The translations under genes were made by a program, and so were the position numbers. From Hydrogenophaga sp. A37 (GTDB lineage Bacteria > Pseudomonadota > Gammaproteobacteria > Burkholderiales > Burkholderiaceae_C): DNA of 64,000 nt. Under the pieces are notes generated by a model. It saw only the letters and a list, made by a program, of their open reading frames with translations. It was not told the origin of the DNA and searched no databases. Below are positions 39,704 to 49,107 of the stretch, one piece after another. How positions within the stretch are numbered: position 1 is the stretch's first letter; every line of letters begins with the position of its first letter. The stretch covers positions 17,167 through 81,166 of the forward strand of contig NZ_MUNZ01000119.1 in the NCBI RefSeq assembly GCF_002001205.1, given 5' to 3'.

Positions 39704-40539
39704 GCACAGCGACCGCCAACCCCGTGCAGCCGCACGACAAGGCCATGAGCCATATGCACGCCGGTGGCTACGCTTTGGAGCTTCGCGACCTGCGCAAGCG
39801 CTTCGGCAAGACCGAGATCATTCGCGGCATTGATCTGGCGGTGCGCCCCGGCGAGCGTGTGGCCATCATCGGCCCCAACGGCGCGGGCAAGTCCACGCTG
39901 TTCAACCTGATCTCGGGCCGCTTCGAGCCCAGCAGCGGCGAAGTGCTGCTCAACGGCCACCGCATCGACGGCAAGAAGCCGTTCGAGATCAACCGCCTGG
40001 GTCTCTCTCGCAGCTTCCAGATCACCAATATTTTCCCCAAGCTCAGCGTGTTCGAGAACCTGCGCTGCGGCGTGCTCTGGAGCCTGGGCTACAAATACAC
40101 GCTGTTCCGTTTTCTGGCGGGTATGGACGACGCGAACCAACGCGCCGAAGAGCTGATGCGCATGATCCGGCTCGACAAGAAGCACGACACGCTGGCCATG
40201 AACCTGACCTACGCCGAGCAGCGCGCGCTGGAGATCGGCATCACCATCGCCGGCGGCGCCAACGTGATCCTGCTCGACGAGCCCACGGCCGGCATGAGCA
40301 AGAGCGAAACCAGCCGCTTCATCGACCTGATCCGCGAAGTGACCGTGGGCAGGACCCTGCTGACGGTGGAGCACGACATGGGCGTGGTGTTTGGGCTGGC
40401 CGACAAGATCGCGGTGGTGGTGTATGGCGAGGTGATCGCGTTCGACGAGCCCGAGGCGGTGCGCGCGAATCCGAAGGTGCAGGAGGCTTACCTGGGCTCC
40501 GTGCTCGCGGATGAGCAAGCCGCGTCGGTCGGTCATTGA
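39700..40539 (+). CDS. livG: Branched-chain-type ABC transporter ATPase (LivG)
   Basis: A 279-residue ATPase with an intact Walker A (GPNGAGKST), a LivG-type Q-loop region (LSRSFQITNIFPKLSV), Walker B (VILLDEPTAGMS) and the H-loop EHDMG. In the signature position it reads LTYAEQRALEIG instead of the usual LSGG-type sequence, as is common in LivG proteins. An N-terminal stretch of about 25 residues with HDKAMSHMHAGG is extra. ATG 39700 overlaps the livM stop, so translation is probably coupled. Confidence 0.92.
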   Translation: MSTATANPVQPHDKAMSHMHAGGYALELRDLRKRFGKTEIIRGIDLAVRPGERVAIIGPNGAGKSTLFNLISGRFEPSSGEVLLNGHRIDGKKPFEINRLGLSRSFQITNIFPKLSVFENLRCGVLWSLGYKYTLFRFLAGMDDANQRAEELMRMIRLDKKHDTLAMNLTYAEQRALEIGITIAGGANVILLDEPTAGMSKSETSRFIDLIREVTVGRTLLTVEHDMGVVFGLADKIAVVVYGEVIAFDEPEAVRANPKVQEAYLGSVLADEQAASVGH

Positions 40540-40551
40540 AGAGGGTTCCCC

Positions 40552-41247
40552 ATGCTGAAAATCCAGGACCTCCACGCCTACTACGGCAAGAGTCACGTGC
40601 TGCACGGCGTTTCGTTCGACGTGGGGCAGGGCGAGATCGTGGCCCTGCTGGGGCGCAACGGCTCGGGCCGCTCCACGACGGCCAAGGCCATCATGGGCCT
40701 GGTCGATTGCAATGGTGACATCGCCTGGAAAGGCCAACCGATCCAGGGCAGGAAGCCGTTCGAGATCGCGCACCTCGGCATCGGCTATGTGCCCGAAAAC
40801 CGCGACATCTTCCCCAAGCTGACCGTGGAGCAGAACCTGCTGCTCGGGCAGAAGGGCAAGGGCACCGGGGCGCGCTGGAGCTTCAACGACATGTACGCCA
40901 TGTTTCCGCGCCTCAAGGAGCGCCAGCACACCGAAGCCGGCGTGCTCTCGGGCGGCGAGCAGCAAATGCTGACGCTGTGCCGCACGCTGATGGGCGACCC
41001 CGACCTGATCATCATCGACGAGCCCACCGAGGGCCTCGCGCCCAAGATCGTGGCGCTGGTGGGCGAGTACCTGCAGAAGCTGAAAAGCCGGGGCGTGTCG
41101 GTGCTGCTGATCGAGCAGAAGCTGACCATCGCCATGGCCATTTCCGACCGGGCGCTGGTGATGGGCCACGGCAGCATCGTGTTTCAGGGCACGCCGGATT
41201 CGCTGCGCGCAGACCCCTACACCCGCAAGGAATGGCTGGAGGTCTGA
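40552..41247 (+). CDS. livF: Branched-chain-type ABC transporter ATPase (LivF) with Arg in Walker A
   Basis: A 231-residue LivF-type ATPase. The P-loop reads GRNGSGRST: the ATP-binding lysine is Arg40 instead. Other parts are normal: signature LSGGEQQML, Walker B LIIIDEPTEGLAP, and an H-loop region LLIEQKL typical of LivF. With LivG intact, ATP hydrolysis may be asymmetric. It is the last gene of livHMGF. Confidence 0.9.
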   Translation: MLKIQDLHAYYGKSHVLHGVSFDVGQGEIVALLGRNGSGRSTTAKAIMGLVDCNGDIAWKGQPIQGRKPFEIAHLGIGYVPENRDIFPKLTVEQNLLLGQKGKGTGARWSFNDMYAMFPRLKERQHTEAGVLSGGEQQMLTLCRTLMGDPDLIIIDEPTEGLAPKIVALVGEYLQKLKSRGVSVLLIEQKLTIAMAISDRALVMGHGSIVFQGTPDSLRADPYTRKEWLEV

Positions 41248-41273
41248 CCTGACCCACTCGCGACAAGCGGCCC

Positions 41274-41316
41274 TTGCCGCACCGCACAAATTCCCTAAAA
41301 TCGCACGACCGTTCTT
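41274..41316 (+). promoter_or_regulatory. Promoter and TetR-type palindrome before the FadB-like gene
   Basis: TTGCCG (41274-41279), a 16-base spacer and TAAAAT (41296-41301) make a plausible sigma-70 promoter. ACGACCGTTCTT (41305-41316), nearly identical to the ligase operator at 32716, covers the expected start point, a position suited to repression. Confidence 0.55.
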
Positions 41317-41358
41317 TTTTTGACGTGACCCTTTCCCGATCCACACAGAGGAGACTCC

Positions 41359-43467
41359 ATGACCGCTGAGTACCAGGTCCACGGCGACGTCGCCGTCATC
41401 ACGCTGAACAACCCGCCGGTCAACGGCCTGGGCCTGTCCACCCGCCAGGCCATCGTCGAGGGGCTGGAAAAGGCCGAAAACGACGCCATGGTCAAGGCCA
41501 TCGTGCTGACCGGCGCCGGCAAAGCCTTCTCGGGCGGCGCCGACATCCGCGAGTTCGGCTCGCCCAAGGCGATCCAGGAACCCAACCTGCTCTCCGTCAT
41601 CATTCGCGTCGAAAACACCACCAAGCCGGTGATCGCGGCCGTGCACAGCGTGTGCATGGGCGGTGGCCTGGAGCTGGCGCTGGGCGCGCACTATCGGCTA
41701 GCCGCGCCGGGTTGCAATGTGGCCTTGCCCGAGGTGAAGCTGGGCCTGATCCCCGGCGCCGGTGGCACGCAGCGCCTGCCGCGCGTGCTGGGCGTCGAAG
41801 CCGCGCTGAACATGATCGTCAGTGGCGAACCGGTCAAGAGCGAGATGCTGGCCCAGTTGCCCGGCCAGAAGCTGTTCGACAAGCTGTCGGCATCCGCCGA
41901 ATCGCTGGCCGAAGAGGCCTTGGCCTTTGCCCGCGAGATGGCCGCCAAACACGCCGATGGCTCCGCCTTCCCGCTGGTGCGCAACCTGCCCTGCAAACAC
42001 AAGGACGGCGACGCCTACTTCCAGTTCGCCCGCAACATGGTCAAAGGCATGGCCAAGAACTTCCCTGCGCCCGCCAAGTGCGTGGACGCCGTGGAAGCCG
42101 CGACCAAGAAGAAATTCAACGACGGCATGCTCTTCGAGCGCGAGATCTTCATCAACCTGATGTGGACGCCCGAGTGCAAGTCGCTGCGCCATTTGTTCAC
42201 GGCCGAGCGCGCCGCCAGCAAGATCCCGGACGTGCCGGAAGACACGGCCAAGCGCAACATCGAGTCGGTGGCCGTGATCGGTGCCGGCACCATGGGCGGC
42301 GGCATTTCCATGAACTATCTCAACGCCGGCATCCCGGTGAAGATGCTGGAGATGAAGCAGGACGCGCTGGACCGTGGCGTGGCCACCATCCGCAAGAACT
42401 ACGAAGCCCAGGTCAAGAAGGGCAAGCTCAAGCAAGACAAGTACGAGCAGCGCATGAGCCTGCTCTCCACCACGCTGAGCTACGACGAGATCGGCTCGGC
42501 CGATCTGGTGATCGAAGCCGTGTTCGAAGAGATCGGCGTCAAGGAAGCGGTGTTCAAGGAACTCGACCGCGTGATGAAGCCCGGTGCCATCCTGGCCTCC
42601 AACACCTCGACGCTGGACGTCAACAAGATCGCCAACTTCACCAAGCGCCCGCAGGACGTGGTGGGCATGCACTTCTTCAGCCCCGCCAACGTGATGAAGC
42701 TGCTGGAAGTGGTGCGCGGCGAAGCCACTGCCAAGGATGTCCTGGCCACGGTGATGGCCGTGTCTAAGAAGATCAAGAAGACGGCGGTGGTGTCCGGCGT
42801 GTGCGACGGCTTCATCGGCAACCGAATGATCGAACAGTACGGCCGCCAGGGCGGCTTCCTGCTGGACGAAGGCTGCACGCCCGAGCAGGTCGACAAGGCG
42901 ATGGAGAAGTTCGGCATGGCCATGGGCCCGTTCCGCATGGGCGACCTGGCTGGCAATGACATTGGCTGGGCGATCCGCAAGCGCCGCTACGAAGAAAAGC
43001 CGGACATGAAGTACAGCAAGACCGCCGACCTGCTGTGCGAGAAAGGCCGCTTCGGCCAGAAGACCGGCGCCGGCTGGTACGACTACGTGCCGGGCAAGCG
43101 CGACGCGATCCCGAACGCCGAAGTGGTGAAGATGATCGAAGACCACCGCGCCGCCGTGGGCATCACGCCGCGCAAGATTTCGGACGAAGAGATCGTGCAG
43201 CGCCTGGTGTTCTCTCTCGTGAACGAAGCCGCGCACATCCTCGAAGAAGGCATTGCCAACAAGGCCAGCGACATCGACGTGGTCTACATCTTCGGCTACG
43301 GTTTCCCGGTCTACCGCGGCGGCCCGCTGAACTACGCCAACGAGGTCGGTCTGTTCAACGTGGTGCAAGCCATGAAGCGCTTTGCCAAGAACCCGCTGGA
43401 CGACGCGAAGTTCTGGGAGCCGGCTCCCCTGCTGGCCCGCCTTGCCGCCGAAGGCAAAACCTTCTGA
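41359..43467 (+). CDS. Enoyl-CoA hydratase / 3-hydroxyacyl-CoA dehydrogenase (FadB-like)
   Basis: A 702-residue bifunctional beta-oxidation enzyme. The N-terminal hydratase/isomerase domain (about 1-190) has GKAFSGGADIREF, GGGLELALGAHYR and LGLIPGAGGTQRLPR. The dehydrogenase begins near residue 300 with the NAD motif VAVIGAGTMGGGI and contains GMHFFSPANVMKLLEVV with the catalytic His. C-terminal 3HCDH domains end with GYGFPVYRGGP. It converts enoyl-CoA through 3-hydroxyacyl-CoA to 3-ketoacyl-CoA for the thiolase that follows 33 bases later. Confidence 0.95.
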   Translation: MTAEYQVHGDVAVITLNNPPVNGLGLSTRQAIVEGLEKAENDAMVKAIVLTGAGKAFSGGADIREFGSPKAIQEPNLLSVIIRVENTTKPVIAAVHSVCMGGGLELALGAHYRLAAPGCNVALPEVKLGLIPGAGGTQRLPRVLGVEAALNMIVSGEPVKSEMLAQLPGQKLFDKLSASAESLAEEALAFAREMAAKHADGSAFPLVRNLPCKHKDGDAYFQFARNMVKGMAKNFPAPAKCVDAVEAATKKKFNDGMLFEREIFINLMWTPECKSLRHLFTAERAASKIPDVPEDTAKRNIESVAVIGAGTMGGGISMNYLNAGIPVKMLEMKQDALDRGVATIRKNYEAQVKKGKLKQDKYEQRMSLLSTTLSYDEIGSADLVIEAVFEEIGVKEAVFKELDRVMKPGAILASNTSTLDVNKIANFTKRPQDVVGMHFFSPANVMKLLEVVRGEATAKDVLATVMAVSKKIKKTAVVSGVCDGFIGNRMIEQYGRQGGFLLDEGCTPEQVDKAMEKFGMAMGPFRMGDLAGNDIGWAIRKRRYEEKPDMKYSKTADLLCEKGRFGQKTGAGWYDYVPGKRDAIPNAEVVKMIEDHRAAVGITPRKISDEEIVQRLVFSLVNEAAHILEEGIANKASDIDVVYIFGYGFPVYRGGPLNYANEVGLFNVVQAMKRFAKNPLDDAKFWEPAPLLARLAAEGKTF

Positions 43468-43500
43468 TGACCGCACGAACATTGAATTGAGGAATCCATC

Positions 43501-44676
43501 ATGACCAACGCCGTCATCGTCTCCACCGCCCGCACGCCCCTGGCCAAGAGCTGGAAGGGCGCCTTCAACATGACCCACGGTGCCACGCTCGGCGGCCACG
43601 CGGTGCAGCACGCCGTGCAGCGCGCCGGCATCGACGCCGCTGAAGTCGAAGACGTGATCATGGGCTGCGCCAACCCCGAGGGCGCCACGGGCGCCAACAT
43701 CGCGCGCCAGATCGCGCTCAAGGCCGGCCTGCCGATCACGGTCTCGGGCATGACCGTCAACCGCTTCTGTTCATCCGGCCTGCAGACCATCGCGCTGGCC
43801 GCGCAGCGCATCATTGCCGGCGAAGGCTCGGTGTATGTCGCTGGTGGTGTGGAAAGCATTTCCTGCGTGCAGCAGGAGATGAACGTGCACATGCTCAAAG
43901 ACCTCGCGCTGGAGAAGATCAAGCCCGAGATCTACTGGAACATGCTGCAGACCGCTGAACAAGTGGCCAAGCGCTACGGCATCGGCCGCGATGCCATGGA
44001 CGAATACGGCGCCGCCAGCCAGCAGCGGGCCACGGCCGCGCTGGAAGCCGGGCTGTTCAAGGCCGAGATCGCGCCCATCACCGTGACCGCCGGCGTGGCC
44101 GACAAAGTCATGGGCCTGATGACCAAACAGGTCACGGTCGAGAACGACGAAGGCATCCGTGCCGGCACCACCAAAGAAGGCATCGCCGGCCTGCGTTCGG
44201 CGCTGCCGGGCGGTCTGGTCACGGCCGGCAACGCCAGCCAGTTCAGCGACGGCGCTGGTGCCTGCGTGCTGATGGACGAAACGCTGGCCGAGAAACGTGG
44301 CCTGCAGCCGCTGGGCCGCTTCCTCGGCTTTGCCGTCGCGGGCTGTGAGCCCGACGAAATGGGCATCGGCCCGGTGTTCGCCATCCCCAAGGTGCTCGCG
44401 CGCCTGGGCCTGAAGGTGAGCGACATCGACCTGTGGGAGCTCAACGAAGCCTTCGCCGTGCAGGTGCTCTACTGCCGCGACAAGCTGGGCATTCCGCACG
44501 ACAAGCTCAACGTGAACGGCGGCGCCATCGCCGTGGGCCACCCCTACGGTGTGTCGGGCCAGCGCCTGACCGGCCACGCACTGATCGAAGGCAAACGCCG
44601 CGGCGCCAAGCGCGTCTGCGTGACCATGTGCATCGGTGGCGGCATGGGCGCGGCGGGTGTCTTTGAAGTCTTGTAA
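43501..44676 (+). CDS. Acetyl-CoA acyltransferase (thiolase)
   Basis: A 391-residue degradative thiolase that splits 3-ketoacyl-CoA. The nucleophile Cys90 is in NRFCSSGLQ, His in [14 protein letters not shown], and the second catalytic Cys in [14 protein letters not shown]. It is downstream of the FadB-like gene in the same operon, making a complete hydratase-dehydrogenase-thiolase set. Chain-length preference is unknown. Confidence 0.95.
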   Translation: MTNAVIVSTARTPLAKSWKGAFNMTHGATLGGHAVQHAVQRAGIDAAEVEDVIMGCANPEGATGANIARQIALKAGLPITVSGMTVNRFCSSGLQTIALAAQRIIAGEGSVYVAGGVESISCVQQEMNVHMLKDLALEKIKPEIYWNMLQTAEQVAKRYGIGRDAMDEYGAASQQRATAALEAGLFKAEIAPITVTAGVADKVMGLMTKQVTVENDEGIRAGTTKEGIAGLRSALPGGLVTAGNASQFSDGAGACVLMDETLAEKRGLQPLGRFLGFAVAGCEPDEMGIGPVFAIPKVLARLGLKVSDIDLWELNEAFAVQVLYCRDKLGIPHDKLNVNGGAIAVGHPYGVSGQRLTGHALIEGKRRGAKRVCVTMCIGGGMGAAGVFEVL

Positions 44677-44685
44677 GGACCTCCG

Positions 44686-45126
44686 GTGAGCGACGTCACC
44701 GTCAGCCCCGAAGTCTTCCTCGCCATGGGCCGCGAGGTCCTGGCGAAACAGCCTTTTTCGGTGCTGATCGGGGCCGAGCTGGCGGCGCTGTCGCCGGGGC
44801 ACTGCGAGCTGCACGTCCCGATCACGGAAGCGGTGAAACAGCAGCATGGCTTCGTGCACGGTGGCGTGCTCAGCTACGCCGCCGACAACGCGTTGACTTA
44901 TGCGGGCGGCACGGCCTTGCGGGTGCCGGTGGTCACCTCCGAATTCAAGATCAACTACCTGCGCCCGGCCGTCGGTGAACGCCTGATCGCGCGCGCCGAA
45001 GCCGTGCACACCAGCAAGTCGCAGGCCGTCTGCCGCTGCGACGTGTTCGTGGTGAAAGACGGTGAAGAAAAGCTTTGCGCCGTGGCGCAGGGCACCATCG
45101 CCGCGTTGCCGGCGGCGCCTCCCTGA
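44686..45126 (+). CDS. PaaI-type hotdog-fold thioesterase
   Basis: A 146-residue hotdog thioesterase (PaaI/YigI type). HGFVHGGVLSYAADNALTYAGG is the catalytic stretch, with KINYLRPAVGERLIARA following. GTG start with AAGGA upstream. It lies 9 bases after the thiolase and probably recycles CoA from stalled acyl-CoA intermediates. Confidence 0.88.
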   Translation: MSDVTVSPEVFLAMGREVLAKQPFSVLIGAELAALSPGHCELHVPITEAVKQQHGFVHGGVLSYAADNALTYAGGTALRVPVVTSEFKINYLRPAVGERLIARAEAVHTSKSQAVCRCDVFVVKDGEEKLCAVAQGTIAALPAAPP

Positions 45127-45134
45127 GCGAAACG

Positions 45135-46496
45135 ATGGACCCCTACCGCATCGGTTCCGGTGCCGGCTACGCCGGTGACCGCATCGACCCCGCAGTGGAT
45201 CTGGCCGAACGTGGTGAGCTGGATGCGCTGGTGTTCGAGTGCCTGGCCGAACGCACCATCGCGCTGGCCCAGCTGCGCCGAGCCCAGGATCCACAAGCCG
45301 GGTACGACCCGATGCTCCAGGCGCGCATGCGTGCCGTGCTGCCGGCCTGCGTGCGCAACGGCGTGACCATCATCACCAACATGGGCGCTGCGAACCCGAT
45401 GGCGGCCGGGCAGGCCGTGCTGGATGTGGCGCGCGAACTGGGCCTGCCGCGCCTGCGCGTGGCGGTGGTGACGGGCGACGACGTGTTGCCCTGGATGCTG
45501 GCGAACGACGTGCCGCTGATGGATTCGACCGACACCGTGCGTTCGCTGGACGGCCGATTGATTTCGGCCAACGCCTACCTCGGTGCCGACGCCTTGCTGC
45601 CCGCGCTGCAGGCCGATGTGAACGTGATCATCACCGGCCGCGTGGCCGATCCGTCTCTGTTCGTGGCGCCGCTCATGGCCCACTTCGGCTGGACCGCGGA
45701 TCACTGGCACCACCTGGGTCAGGGCCTGCTGGTCGGGCATCTGCTCGAATGCGCGGCCCAGGTCAGCGGCGGCTATCTGGCCGACCCGGGCCATGTGGAC
45801 GTTCCCGATCTGCACCGCGTGGGTTTTCCGCTGGCCGAAGTGGCTGCCGATGGCAGCGCGGTCATCACCAAGCTGCCGGGCACCGGCGGGCGCGTGGACC
45901 GGTTGAGTTGCACCGCGCAGCTGCTGTACGAAGTGGAAGACCCGGCGCACTATCTGCAGGCCGATGTGGTGGGCGATTTTTCAAAGGTTCGTTTCACTGA
46001 GCTTGAATCTGACCGCGTGCAGGCGCAGGGCGCCAGCGGCCACGCCCGTCCCGAACAGCTGAAGGTGACACTGGGTTACCGCGACGGCTTCATTGGCGAG
46101 GGCCAGATTTCCTACGCCGGCCCGGGTGCGCGGGCGCGTGGGGAACTGGCTTTGTCCATCCTGCGGCACCGGCTGCAGGACGCCACGTTGTCCCACGGTC
46201 TCACAGGTCTGGAACACCGCGCCGAGCTGATCGGCGTGAACGCGATGCATGGCCCCCAGCTCGGCACCGACCGCGAACCCTATGAAGTGCGCGTGCGCCT
46301 GGCGGTGCGCTGTGCCAACCGCACGCAGGCCGAAGCGGTGGGGCAGGAAGTGGAGGCGTTGTACCTCAACGGTCCGGCGGGCGGCGGCGGCGTGACGCAG
46401 TCGGTGCGCGAGGTGATCGCTGCGGCCTCGGCCCTCATGCCGCGCCACGCGGTGCAGCCGCGCTGCGACATCCTCGAACGCCATGCAGGGGACTGA
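45135..46496 (+). CDS. AtuA family protein (DUF1446), main domain
   Basis: A 453-residue DUF1446/AtuA protein. It starts with RIGSGAGYAGDRIDPAVDL and contains TNMGAANPMAAG, VIITGRVADPSLFVAP and YLADPGHVDVPDL, all family hallmarks. AtuA belongs to the acyclic terpene (citronellol/geraniol) utilisation group of Pseudomonas, but its exact reaction is not settled, and homologues are common in general acyl-CoA operons. ATG 45135 is the family start. The small C-terminal domain is encoded separately in the next gene. Confidence 0.88.
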   Translation: MDPYRIGSGAGYAGDRIDPAVDLAERGELDALVFECLAERTIALAQLRRAQDPQAGYDPMLQARMRAVLPACVRNGVTIITNMGAANPMAAGQAVLDVARELGLPRLRVAVVTGDDVLPWMLANDVPLMDSTDTVRSLDGRLISANAYLGADALLPALQADVNVIITGRVADPSLFVAPLMAHFGWTADHWHHLGQGLLVGHLLECAAQVSGGYLADPGHVDVPDLHRVGFPLAEVAADGSAVITKLPGTGGRVDRLSCTAQLLYEVEDPAHYLQADVVGDFSKVRFTELESDRVQAQGASGHARPEQLKVTLGYRDGFIGEGQISYAGPGARARGELALSILRHRLQDATLSHGLTGLEHRAELIGVNAMHGPQLGTDREPYEVRVRLAVRCANRTQAEAVGQEVEALYLNGPAGGGGVTQSVREVIAAASALMPRHAVQPRCDILERHAGD

Positions 46497-46497
46497 C

Positions 46498-46836
46498 ATG
46501 GCGAAAGCGCCCACCCCATCCAAGACCGCTCGCACACTGCGCGACATCGCACTCGCGCGCTCGGGCGACAAGGGCAACCGCGCCACGCTGAGCGTGATTG
46601 CGCTGAACCCGGCAGACTATCCCGAGCTGGAGCGCCTGCTCACCGCCGAGCGGGTGCAGACCCACTTTGCGGGCGTGGTGCATGGCCCGGTGCAGCGCTA
46701 CACCTTGCCCGATCTCGCCGCTGTGCATTTCGTGATGTTCGATGCCCTGTGCGGCGGCGTGACACGCTCGCTGGCACTGGATGCCCATGGCAAAACCCTG
46801 AGTGCGGCCCTGCTGGACCTGCCTTTGCCCGACTGA
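46498..46836 (+). CDS. AtuA C-terminal ferredoxin-fold-like protein
   Basis: A 112-residue protein matching the C-terminal domain that many AtuA proteins carry on one chain (LRDIALARSGDKGNRATLSV, and FVMFDALCGGVTRSLALD). Its ATG begins one base after the stop of the main AtuA gene, so the two are translationally coupled and probably form one complex. The separate-gene arrangement is also seen in other betaproteobacteria, as far as I know. Confidence 0.82.
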   Translation: MAKAPTPSKTARTLRDIALARSGDKGNRATLSVIALNPADYPELERLLTAERVQTHFAGVVHGPVQRYTLPDLAAVHFVMFDALCGGVTRSLALDAHGKTLSAALLDLPLPD

Positions 46837-46864
46837 GTTTTTTCAACACACAAGGAGACAAAAC

Positions 46865-47830
46865 ATGAGATCCCTGACCCGAGTCCTGGCGGCCACCGCC
46901 ACCACCCTGGCCTGCTCCACCGCAATGGCCCAGGCCTACCCCGACAAACCCATCAAGGCGGTCGTGCCCTTTGCCGCCGGGAGCGCCACCGACACCATCG
47001 GCCGCGCCTTCGCGCTGAAGATGCAGGAGTCCTTGGGGCAGACCATCGTGGTGGACAACAAGCCCGGCGCCAACGGCCTGCTGGGCGCCGACGCGGTGGC
47101 CAAAGCCGCACCCGACGGCTACACCATCCTGATCGGCACCAACAGCACCAACGCGGCGTTGAAGAGCCTGATGAAGAAGCTGCCCTACGACCAGGACACC
47201 GCGTTCGCGCCCGTGGCCTACATGGGCTCGGTGCCGCTGATCATGGCGGTCAACAACGACGTGCCGGCCAAGACGCTGAAAGAGCTGGTGGACATGGCCA
47301 AGGCCAAGCCCGGCAGCATCAACTTCGCCAGCGCCAGCACCTCGCAACTCGTGTCCACCGAGATGATGGCCGGCATGGCCGGCATCCAGCTCACCAACGT
47401 GTCCTACAAGAGCGGTCCCGCCGCCATGACCGACCTGATCGGTGGCGTGGTGCAGATGTTCAGCGCCGACTTCGCGGTGATGCTGCCGCAGGTGAAGGCC
47501 GGCAAGGTGCGTGGCCTGGCGGTGACCTCAAGCAAGCGCTCGCCCGCCGTGCCCGAGCTGCCCACCGTGAACGAAGCGCTGGGCTTGAAAGACTACGAGC
47601 TGATCGCCTACTTCGCGGTGTTCGCGCCCGCGGGCACGCCGCCCGACATCGTGGCCAAGCTCAACAAGGCGGTGAACGCCGCCGCCAGCAGCAAGGAGAT
47701 CCAGGACCGGTTCGCGGGCATCGGCTTCGCGGTCGAACCCGGCACCCCCGAAGACCTGGCCAAGCGCAGCGTGACCGAAACCGCCAAGTGGGCCAAGGCC
47801 ATCAAAGACGCGAAGATCGAACCGCAATAA
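46865..47830 (+). CDS. Bug family (tripartite tricarboxylate-type) substrate-binding protein
   Basis: A 321-residue periplasmic binding protein. The signal peptide is about 1-22 (ACSTAMAQA), followed by the family start YPDKPIKAVVPFAAGSATDT, the DNKPGANGLLGADAVAKAAPDGYT loop region and APAGTPPDIVAKLNKAVNAA. AAGGAGA precedes the ATG. No membrane components (TctA/TctB) are adjacent, which is usual for the many orphan Bug receptors of this group. Likely ligands are carboxylates. Confidence 0.92.
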   Translation: MRSLTRVLAATATTLACSTAMAQAYPDKPIKAVVPFAAGSATDTIGRAFALKMQESLGQTIVVDNKPGANGLLGADAVAKAAPDGYTILIGTNSTNAALKSLMKKLPYDQDTAFAPVAYMGSVPLIMAVNNDVPAKTLKELVDMAKAKPGSINFASASTSQLVSTEMMAGMAGIQLTNVSYKSGPAAMTDLIGGVVQMFSADFAVMLPQVKAGKVRGLAVTSSKRSPAVPELPTVNEALGLKDYELIAYFAVFAPAGTPPDIVAKLNKAVNAAASSKEIQDRFAGIGFAVEPGTPEDLAKRSVTETAKWAKAIKDAKIEPQ

Positions 47831-47868
47831 GCGGTGCGGTGAGACCGAAGGCGGCGCGGGGGCTTGCC

Positions 47869-49107
47869 TCAGGGCGCGGAGCGGGCCCAGCTCGCCATCA
47901 AGGTGTTGGACGGCAGGTGTTCGTCCAGCAGCTTGCGCGCCGTCTCGATGCCGGCCACCGGCAGGCCGGTCGGGTCGAGTTGGCCGATCTGCACCAGCAC
48001 GCTGGCCTGGTCCCAGTAGATGTGTTCGTGGTAAAGCTTGTCGCCCCGGAACTTGACGATGGCCACCAGGGGGATTTCGACGCGTTTGCCGGTGGGCGCG
48101 ATGCCGGGCAGCATCCAGTCGATCTCGCAGGTGTGCGTGAAGCAGAACAGCAGCTCGTCGACGATCTGTGTGGCGCCGATGGTGCGCGAGATCGGCACCA
48201 GCGTGGTGTCGGGCGGGTTGCTGTTGACGAAGTGGTGCTGGTAGAAGCGCGACAGCATGGTGTGGCCCACGCCGCCGGTCATGGTGGGAATGTGGTTCAC
48301 ATACGGTTCGGCCACCATGGTGGCCATGGTGGCGGCCACGTCGCGGGTGGCGAACTCGTGTTCGCAATGCTTGTCCCACAGGGCCGAGAAGTCGGGGTGG
48401 GGGCCCATGGTGGCCTTGAAGGCGGCCACGCTGCGCTGGTGCGCCATCAGCGCCGAAGGCTTGTGGAAGTGGTCAGCACCCTGCCGGGCAAACGCGTGGT
48501 CCACACCGGGGTACACATACAGCTCGGTCTGCTCGCGGCTGGACAGCGCCGCCAGGATCGCAGCGCGCGCCTCGGGCGGGCAGAAGGCGTCGTTTTCGGC
48601 GATGTGCAGCACCAGCCGGCCGCGCAGACCCTGGGCGTCGTCCAGCGCCTTTTCAATGCCCACGCCGTAGTAGCCCACGGCCACGTCGGCATCGGTGTGG
48701 CAGGCCGCCAGGTAGGCCAGCTTGCCGCCCAGGCAGAAGCCCAGCACACCGGCCTGGCCCGAGCACTCGGGGCGCTGGCGCAGCGCGTTCAGGCTGGCCT
48801 GGATGTCGGCCACGCCCAGGGTCTCATCAAAGCCCTGGTAGAGACCGAAGGCGCGCTGGAAATCGGCCTCGGTGTAGCCCAGCTGAATGCCGGGCTGCTG
48901 GCGCCAGAACAGGTCGGGCACCAGCACCACATAACCTTCTTCGGCGTAATGGTCGGCCACGGCGCGCATGGTGTCATTGACGCCAAAAATCTCCTGCGCG
49001 AGCACGATGCCGGGGCCATGGCCCGAGGGCGGAAGGGCGAGGTAGGCGTCGAAAGATCCGCTGCCGTCGCTGGCCGGGATGCGGATGGTTGAGGCGGTGG
49101 GTGTCAT
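47869..49107 (-). CDS. Dienelactone hydrolase fused to a SnoaL-like domain
   Basis: A 412-residue two-domain protein. Residues 1-235 form an alpha/beta hydrolase of the dienelactone hydrolase family with a complete active site: Glu39 (AQEIFG), Cys125 (GFCLGG), Asp173 (ENDAF) and His204 (VDHAF). Residues about 240-410 form a SnoaL/NTF2-like domain (TMTGGVGHTMLSRFYQHHFV; ELLFCFTHTCEIDWMLPG). The gene overlaps the flavin reductase by 4 bases and ends the minus-strand operon. It may open or oxidise a ring product of the upstream monooxygenase; in iif-type indole clusters a cofactor-independent oxygenase acts at this step. The assignment to that step is inference. Confidence 0.85.
   Translation of the reverse strand: MTPTASTIRIPASDGSGSFDAYLALPPSGHGPGIVLAQEIFGVNDTMRAVADHYAEEGYVVLVPDLFWRQQPGIQLGYTEADFQRAFGLYQGFDETLGVADIQASLNALRQRPECSGQAGVLGFCLGGKLAYLAACHTDADVAVGYYGVGIEKALDDAQGLRGRLVLHIAENDAFCPPEARAAILAALSSREQTELYVYPGVDHAFARQGADHFHKPSALMAHQRSVAAFKATMGPHPDFSALWDKHCEHEFATRDVAATMATMVAEPYVNHIPTMTGGVGHTMLSRFYQHHFVNSNPPDTTLVPISRTIGATQIVDELLFCFTHTCEIDWMLPGIAPTGKRVEIPLVAIVKFRGDKLYHEHIYWDQASVLVQIGQLDPTGLPVAGIETARKLLDEHLPSNTLMASWARSAP

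Noticed and set aside
39631..41691. 686-codon open frame antisense to livG and livF
   Set aside because: Both sense ATPase genes have intact family motifs and proper starts; the antisense product matches nothing.
41698..43611. 637-codon open frame antisense to the FadB-like gene
   Set aside because: The sense frame carries all enzyme motifs; the antisense frame is low-complexity His/Gly/Val-rich sequence typical of GC-rich shadows.
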